A stretch of DNA of 64,000 nucleotides from Dioscorea cayenensis subsp. rotundata. Lineage: Eukaryota > Streptophyta > Magnoliopsida > Dioscoreales > Dioscoreaceae. Shown piece after piece: positions 60,184 through 64,000 of this stretch (the stretch's first letter is position 1; each line of letters begins with the position of its first letter). The stretch spans positions 31,496,625 to 31,560,624 of the forward strand of contig NC_052490.1 in assembly GCF_009730915.1 (NCBI RefSeq). The letters run 5' to 3'. The translations under genes and the position numbers were made by a program. The notes under the pieces were generated by a model. That model searched no databases and had not been told where the DNA came from. It worked only from the letters and a program-made list of their open reading frames with translations.

Positions 60184-60211
<28 letters not shown>

Positions 60212-60251
60212 AAAAAGTGGATAAATCACTATCATTAAAGGGATACAAACC

Positions 60252-60515
60252 GGACACTATTACAGACAAGACACATACCTAATTGTCATGTAGCTAACAT
60301 GACAATTACCAAACTTATTAGGTACAAGCATGCTCTTCAACAGTAAAACTACTGTTGCTACAGGAGTCGGTGTTTGTTTTTTTTAGTGTGTAAAATAGGT
60401 CAACTGTAGCAACAGTAGTTTTACTGTTGAAGAGCATGCTTGTACCTAATAAGTTTGGTAATTGTCATGTTAGCTACATGACAATTAGGTATGTGTCTTG
60501 TCTGTAATAGTGTCC
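60252..60515. repeat. Perfect 112-bp inverted repeat with a 40-bp loop
   Basis: Arm 60252-60363 is the exact reverse complement, by eye, of arm 60404-60515. The right arm belongs to repeat 1, so the left arm is an extra inverted copy of part of the repeat. RNA read through it would fold into a long hairpin. Confidence 0.9.
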
Positions 60516-60876
60516 AACCATGGTTAAGTTAGCTAACCATGAGTTTAGTTGCTTAAGGGTTAAGTCTCCTAGAGCCTATATAAGGCACCCTTGGGTTGTA
60601 AGAGAGGATATCCTAAATCCACCATCTCTAGAGACTCTCCATTACTTCCCTTGTATCCATCCATCCTAAAGCATTATGCAATAAAGAAGTTCTTTATCTT
60701 TGAATACATCTCTTGTCTCTTGTCTCTCTTGCTCTTAGCTCTAATGCTCCCTTCTCTCTAAGCACTCTGCTTAAGCTTCCGCATTAACCGTTACTTCACC
60801 CCGGATGAACCCCGGAGTAAGTTGAACGGCATCCCCAACATCCACGTGTACGGCGCACACACACCGTAGGATATAG
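60362..60876 (+). repeat. Repeat 1 (promoter and polyadenylation region)
   Basis: About 515 bp, starting AGGAGTCGGTGTTTG and ending CCGTAGGATATAG. TATATAAG lies at 60577-60584 and AATAAA at 60680-60685. Near its end are CCCCGGATGAACCCCGG and CACGTG-containing sequence. It joins directly to the open frame at 60877, at the exact point where the primer site begins in repeat 2. Confidence 0.9.
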
Positions 60877-61364
60877 GATACTTGGAAGATGCAAGACATC
60901 AAATCACTGTGGAATTATTCATGAAATCTGTTCCTTATCAACTGCACATTCCAACTGAAGTATTCACAGAAGAAATGCAGTCATTTACTATTCCCGTCAC
61001 TGAACAACTTTCTTTATGGCGAGCATTCACCTTCATCAGCATCAGACAGTCCTATTACTATCCCTTAGCGATGGAGGATTCTACCATGAAAGTCTACTCA
61101 AGAAAAGAGGTACTTCCTATTGACATTCCATTTGCAAACCTCAAGTATAATAAACCCTCAGCAGTCCAACACTTCAAAGACGTAAATGCAACTATCTCAC
61201 TCCAACATATGGGAGACTATTCTTCAAATTATCTTCCAATAATCGAGGATCAAGACAACGAACTTCCTTTGGGCATTCCTAATGGCCATGTACCACAAGA
61301 TTCAGAAGACTCTCCATTCCCTACACATGAAGACATAACTATTGCTCATCTTTTGGTGGACTGA
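60870..61364 (+). pseudogene. Fragment of a virus- or retroelement-like open frame, no start codon
   Basis: The frame is open from the repeat 1 junction without an ATG; the first internal ATG is at 60921. It runs to a TGA at 61362-61364, about 160 residues. It reads like real protein, with segments VPYQLHIPTEVFTEEMQSF, SIRQSYYYPLAMEDSTMKV and an acidic end (DQDNELPLG, QDSEDSPFPTHED). It lies right before repeat 2, as the end of the last gene would in a pararetrovirus. I do not recognise a catalytic motif, and the missing 5' part means it is a broken fragment. Confidence 0.5.
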
Positions 61365-61392
61365 AGCAGTGTTATTTGTTTTTAATATGTAA

Positions 61393-61906
61393 AGGAGTCG
61401 GTGTTTGTTTTTTTAGTGTGTAAAATAGGTCAACTGTAGTAACAGTAGTTTTACTGTTGAAGAGCATGCTTGTACCTAATAAGTTTGGTAATTGTCATGT
61501 TAGCTACATGACAATTAGGTATGTGTCTTGTCTGTAATAGTGTCCAACCATGGTTAAGTTAGCTAACCATGAGTTTAGTTGCTTAAGGGTTAAGTCTCCT
61601 AGAGCCTATATAAGGCACCCTTGGGTTGTAAGAGAGGATATCCTAAATCCACCATCTCTAGAGACTCTCCATTACTTCCCTTGTATCCATCCATCCTAAA
61701 GCATTATGCAATAAAGAAGTTCTTTATCTTTGAATACATCTCTTGTCTCTTGTCTCTCTTGCTCTTAGCTCTAATGCTCCCTTCTCTCTAAGCACTCTGC
61801 TTAAGCTTCCGCACTAACCGTTACTTCACCCCGGATGAACCCCGGAGTAAGTTGAACGGCATCCCCAACATCCACGTGTATGGCGCACACACACCGTAGG
61901 ATATAG
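61393..61906 (+). repeat. Repeat 2 (promoter and polyadenylation region)
   Basis: About 514 bp, nearly identical to repeat 1. TATATAAG is at 61607-61614 and AATAAA at 61710-61715. It is followed immediately by the primer-site word, so this is the copy in its natural context. Confidence 0.9.
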
Positions 61907-61917
61907 TGGTATCAGAG
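61907..61917 (+). promoter_or_regulatory. Primer-binding-site-like word for initiator tRNA-Met
   Basis: TGGTATCAGAG matches the start of the plant tRNA-Met-complementary site used to prime reverse transcription by caulimovirids and many LTR retrotransposons. The match ends after 11 bases (ATAC follows). It begins right at the end of repeat 2. Confidence 0.75.
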
Positions 61918-62888
61918 ATACAGTAACCTTCCTCGAAAACCTCAAGGTAATGTTTACCATGCAGGGGTAAAACCCTTAACAGGGTCCCCAACATGTAGAT
62001 AGTAAGTTTTACCTTGGTATTATAGCTTTTATTTGATCCATAAACCCATATCTAAAAATCTAAAAAATGAGTTTTGTACAGATCTTTGAAAAATATTTTT
62101 GAGCTTAAAAGATGTATCTTTTATATAAAGAGTTTTTCTAACTAATCTAAGAGTAAGACAAACTGGAGAGCACCGAACAGTACCCGCCAGAGGACAGGAG
62201 GTCCGTTAAGGGGAAAACAGAGTGTGGAGGTAAGTCTGAACTCTGACAGTTGGAAAGATGAACTCTCATATATTAAAAGATAATCAAGATGATCTCAAAA
62301 AATTATACTTCCGAGTAATTATGCAAAGTGGAACACTCAGGCTTTGGAAACTGGAGACTCTACAAGGATCGCCCAAGTACTAGAGGGAAAGGGTCGAGTG
62401 GGTCCCTAAGGCGGTGAAGGTTGAATGAGCCGACATGAGAATGTCCATGGTGAAAAGGAGTTTAATTTTTTTAAAAAAACCCACAAAAAAACTAAAAAAA
62501 CCAACAAAAAAACCAAAAAAACATGTTTTTTTACTTACAATAAATATGGATCAAATAGGGTTATTTGCCAAGTTTAACTTCTATCATATTACATGTTGTG
62601 GATCTTGTTACTGCATAAGTATTCTCTCTTATTTACTTTCAAGCTATTACAAATTAGAAGTAAAATTTTATTACTGCAAAATAGTAGTAAATTTTAATAT
62701 TGCAAAATTAGTAGTAATTTTATATTTTCTGCAAATTTTATCTAAAAACAAAAATCAAATAAACTCAATCATAAATTAAATCAACAAGAAACATTTAAAT
62801 CAAAACAACAAAATCATAAAAACAAAAATGGATATCAATATAGCGCCAACTAAAGACTAACAAAACTCCATGAGAAGTGGAAGAACAA
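61918..62888. other. Leader-like stretch and A/C-rich tail of the insert
   Basis: 61918-62430 has no long frame and contains several short ATG-started frames and GC-richer patches (CCCGCCAGAGGACAGGAGG, GGAAAGGGTCGAGTGGGTCC), as a long structured leader would. 62470-62525 is a run of A-stretches broken by CC. The last part is AT-rich and nothing is recognised. Confidence 0.4.
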
Positions 62889-62916
62889 ACTTTTAAGTTT
62901 TAATGCGGCTAACTAT
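62889..62916. repeat. Right 28-bp direct repeat bordering the insert
   Basis: It is identical to 60156-60183. To its right begins ordinary DNA leading to the RBOH promoter, including a (TA)n run at 62968-62986. Confidence 0.9.
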
Positions 62917-63164
62917 TTGAACAAAGTCATTTAACCAATCAAATACTATACCTCTTTATACATTAAATATATATATATATATATATCATCTTGCATGCTT
63001 TAGGAATTCTTTCCTCTCCTTGCCATGCTGTGAACTCTGGTTCTCAACATCTTCTTTTGGAGTCAGCTTTCGAACGACGCGTTAATGGCCTTTCCCTGAG
63101 ATTCTCCAACGCGCTTCCATCTCTCCTTCTCTTTCGCTCACGAACCTCTTCAGCTATTGCTCCG

Positions 63165-63923
63165 ATGAGAGGCCTCGCAGGCCACGACCGTCGATGGGCC
63201 TCCGACACCATCCCCACTGGAACCCACTCAACCAACGACTTCGTCGAGGTCACCCTCGATCTCCACCCCGACGACACCGTCGTTCTCCGTAGCGTTGAAC
63301 CCGCCGACCGGAACTCCTCCGGCTCAAGCACGCCGTCAATGGCGAGAAGCCATTCCAGCCGGATACGCCAGTTCTCTCAGGAGCTGAAGGCTGAGGCCCG
63401 GAGAATCTCGCATGATATCATGGCCGAGCTGAAGAAGTTCTCCAGGAGCCATGGTCACACGCCCGCAGCTTCAGGGTTCGACTCCGCACTGGCCGCGCGC
63501 GCGCTGCGGCGGCAGCGCGCGGAGCTGGATAGATCGAGATCGGGCGCGCACAAGGCGTTGCGCGGGCTGAAGTTCATTAGTGGCAGGACGAATGGTGTCG
63601 ATGGTTGGAATGAGGTTCAGACTAGCTTCGATAAGCTCGCCATTGATGGCTTTCTCTCTCGCTTGGACTTCGCTCTGTGCATTGGTTTAATCTCTAGAGC
63701 CTTTTCTTGTCCCAATTTCATCATCAAACATTAAATATTTTGTTTATTGTTTGAATTTTTTTAGGAATGAAGGATTCTAAGGAGTTTGCATTGGAGTTAT
63801 TCGACGCATTGAGCAGGAGAAGGAGGTTGAATGCCGAGAAGATCAGCAAGGACGAGTTATATGAGTTCTGGTCACAGATAACTGATCAGAGCTTTGATTC
63901 ACGCCTCCAAATCTTCTTCGATA
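63165..63923 (+). CDS. RBOH: Respiratory burst oxidase homologue (RBOH), 5' part only
   Basis: Exons 63165-63684 and 63765-63923 (donor at 63924) encode about the first 226 residues; the rest lies beyond the window. The ATG at 63165 ([17 protein letters not shown]) is the first in frame. Recognisable N-terminal segments of plant NADPH oxidases follow: [59 protein letters not shown], and in exon 2 [40 protein letters not shown] and RLQIFFDM, the start of the EF-hand region. RBOH enzymes sit in the plasma membrane and make superoxide from NADPH and oxygen in immunity, stomatal and growth signalling. Calcium binds the EF-hands and kinases phosphorylate the N-terminus. The haem-binding membrane part and the FAD/NADPH domains are outside the window. 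The pararetrovirus-like insert ends about 250 bp upstream. Confidence 0.95.
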
Positions 63924-64000
63924 TGTACTTAATTTATTTATAACATGATTGAATAAGTTTGATGGTCAATGGAGATATAATTAAGAGCTAAATGTTGTTT

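Larger units (their letters stand above)
60184..62888 (+). mobile_element. Rearranged pararetrovirus-like (or LTR-type) integrated fragment
   Basis: From left to right it holds a (TA)n run and LINE-tail-like GAAAAAGTGGATAAATCAC, then an inverted partial copy of the repeat (60252-60363) and repeat 1 (60362-60876). An open frame (60870-61364), repeat 2 (61393-61906), a primer-site word, a leader-like stretch and an A/C-rich tail follow. Each repeat has a TATA box and, about 100 bp later, AATAAA. That close pairing is found in plant pararetrovirus promoters and in LTR R regions. The repeats lack the TG..CA ends of normal LTRs, which favours an endogenous caulimovirid. No reverse transcriptase, protease or movement protein frame is present, so it cannot act alone. 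The two repeats differ by only 3 substitutions and one T, so the copy is young. Confidence 0.6.

Noticed and set aside
60362..61906. A normal LTR retrotransposon with the frame at 60870-61364 as its interior
   Set aside because: The primer site follows the right repeat instead of the left one, the repeats lack TG..CA ends, and the space between them (about 0.5 kb) has no gag or pol. A rearranged tandem of a circular genome fits better.
1..64000. tRNA, rRNA or snoRNA genes
   Set aside because: tRNA-like box A/B words occur only inside SINEs with tails and target duplications. No free-standing RNA gene was recognised by eye.

Overview
This is nuclear DNA from a flowering plant. The genes have many GT-AG introns, the intergenic DNA is very AT-rich, plant-only families are present (BURP, WRKY, UGT, RBOH), and plant-type transposons are dense. 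The species cannot be fixed from the sequence; a monocot such as a yam is only a guess. One run of exactly 1000 N (49968-50967) is an assembly gap. Most exon boundaries below were placed by hand, by keeping the reading frame across GT-AG sites.

Left part (1-18.5 kb): a degenerate BURP gene cluster. One intact RD22-like BURP gene (2390-3649) is followed by a 5'-truncated copy, an isolated exon 2 relic, an inverted copy on the minus strand and a 48-bp scrap. Three of these relics carry the same premature TAG, so the copies probably descend from one dead parent. The inverted copy was split twice by transposons with clear ends: a 3.9-kb Mutator-like element with a 9-bp target duplication (7839-11786), and a 5.4-kb PIF/Harbinger element with a TTA duplication (12930-18370). 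The Harbinger element still shows both of its proteins, each broken by stops.

Middle (18.5-33.9 kb): mostly non-coding, with SINEs, an LTR-like stretch, a Tourist-like MITE and a triplicated block of about 0.45-0.55 kb. The one clear gene is a group IIe WRKY factor (24747-25843).

Right part (33.9-64 kb): the gene-rich side. It holds SGT1 (co-chaperone of immune receptors, 10 exons), a single-exon UGT73-like glycosyltransferase (minus strand), a PP1 catalytic subunit (minus strand, last coding exon of only 15 nt), an L1-type LINE holding the gap, a complete neutral ceramidase (9 exons), a rearranged pararetrovirus-like insert (60.2-62.9 kb) and the 5' end of an RBOH NADPH oxidase, cut by the window edge.

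WRKY IIe, SGT1 and RBOH all belong to plant immune signalling, but they are far apart and nothing shows that they are co-regulated. The most unusual region is the pararetrovirus-like insert. It has two nearly identical repeats of about 515 bp, each with a TATA box and an AATAAA signal. A tRNA-Met-type primer site directly follows the right repeat. A 112-bp perfect inverted repeat and 28-bp flanking direct repeats complete the structure, and it lies just upstream of RBOH.
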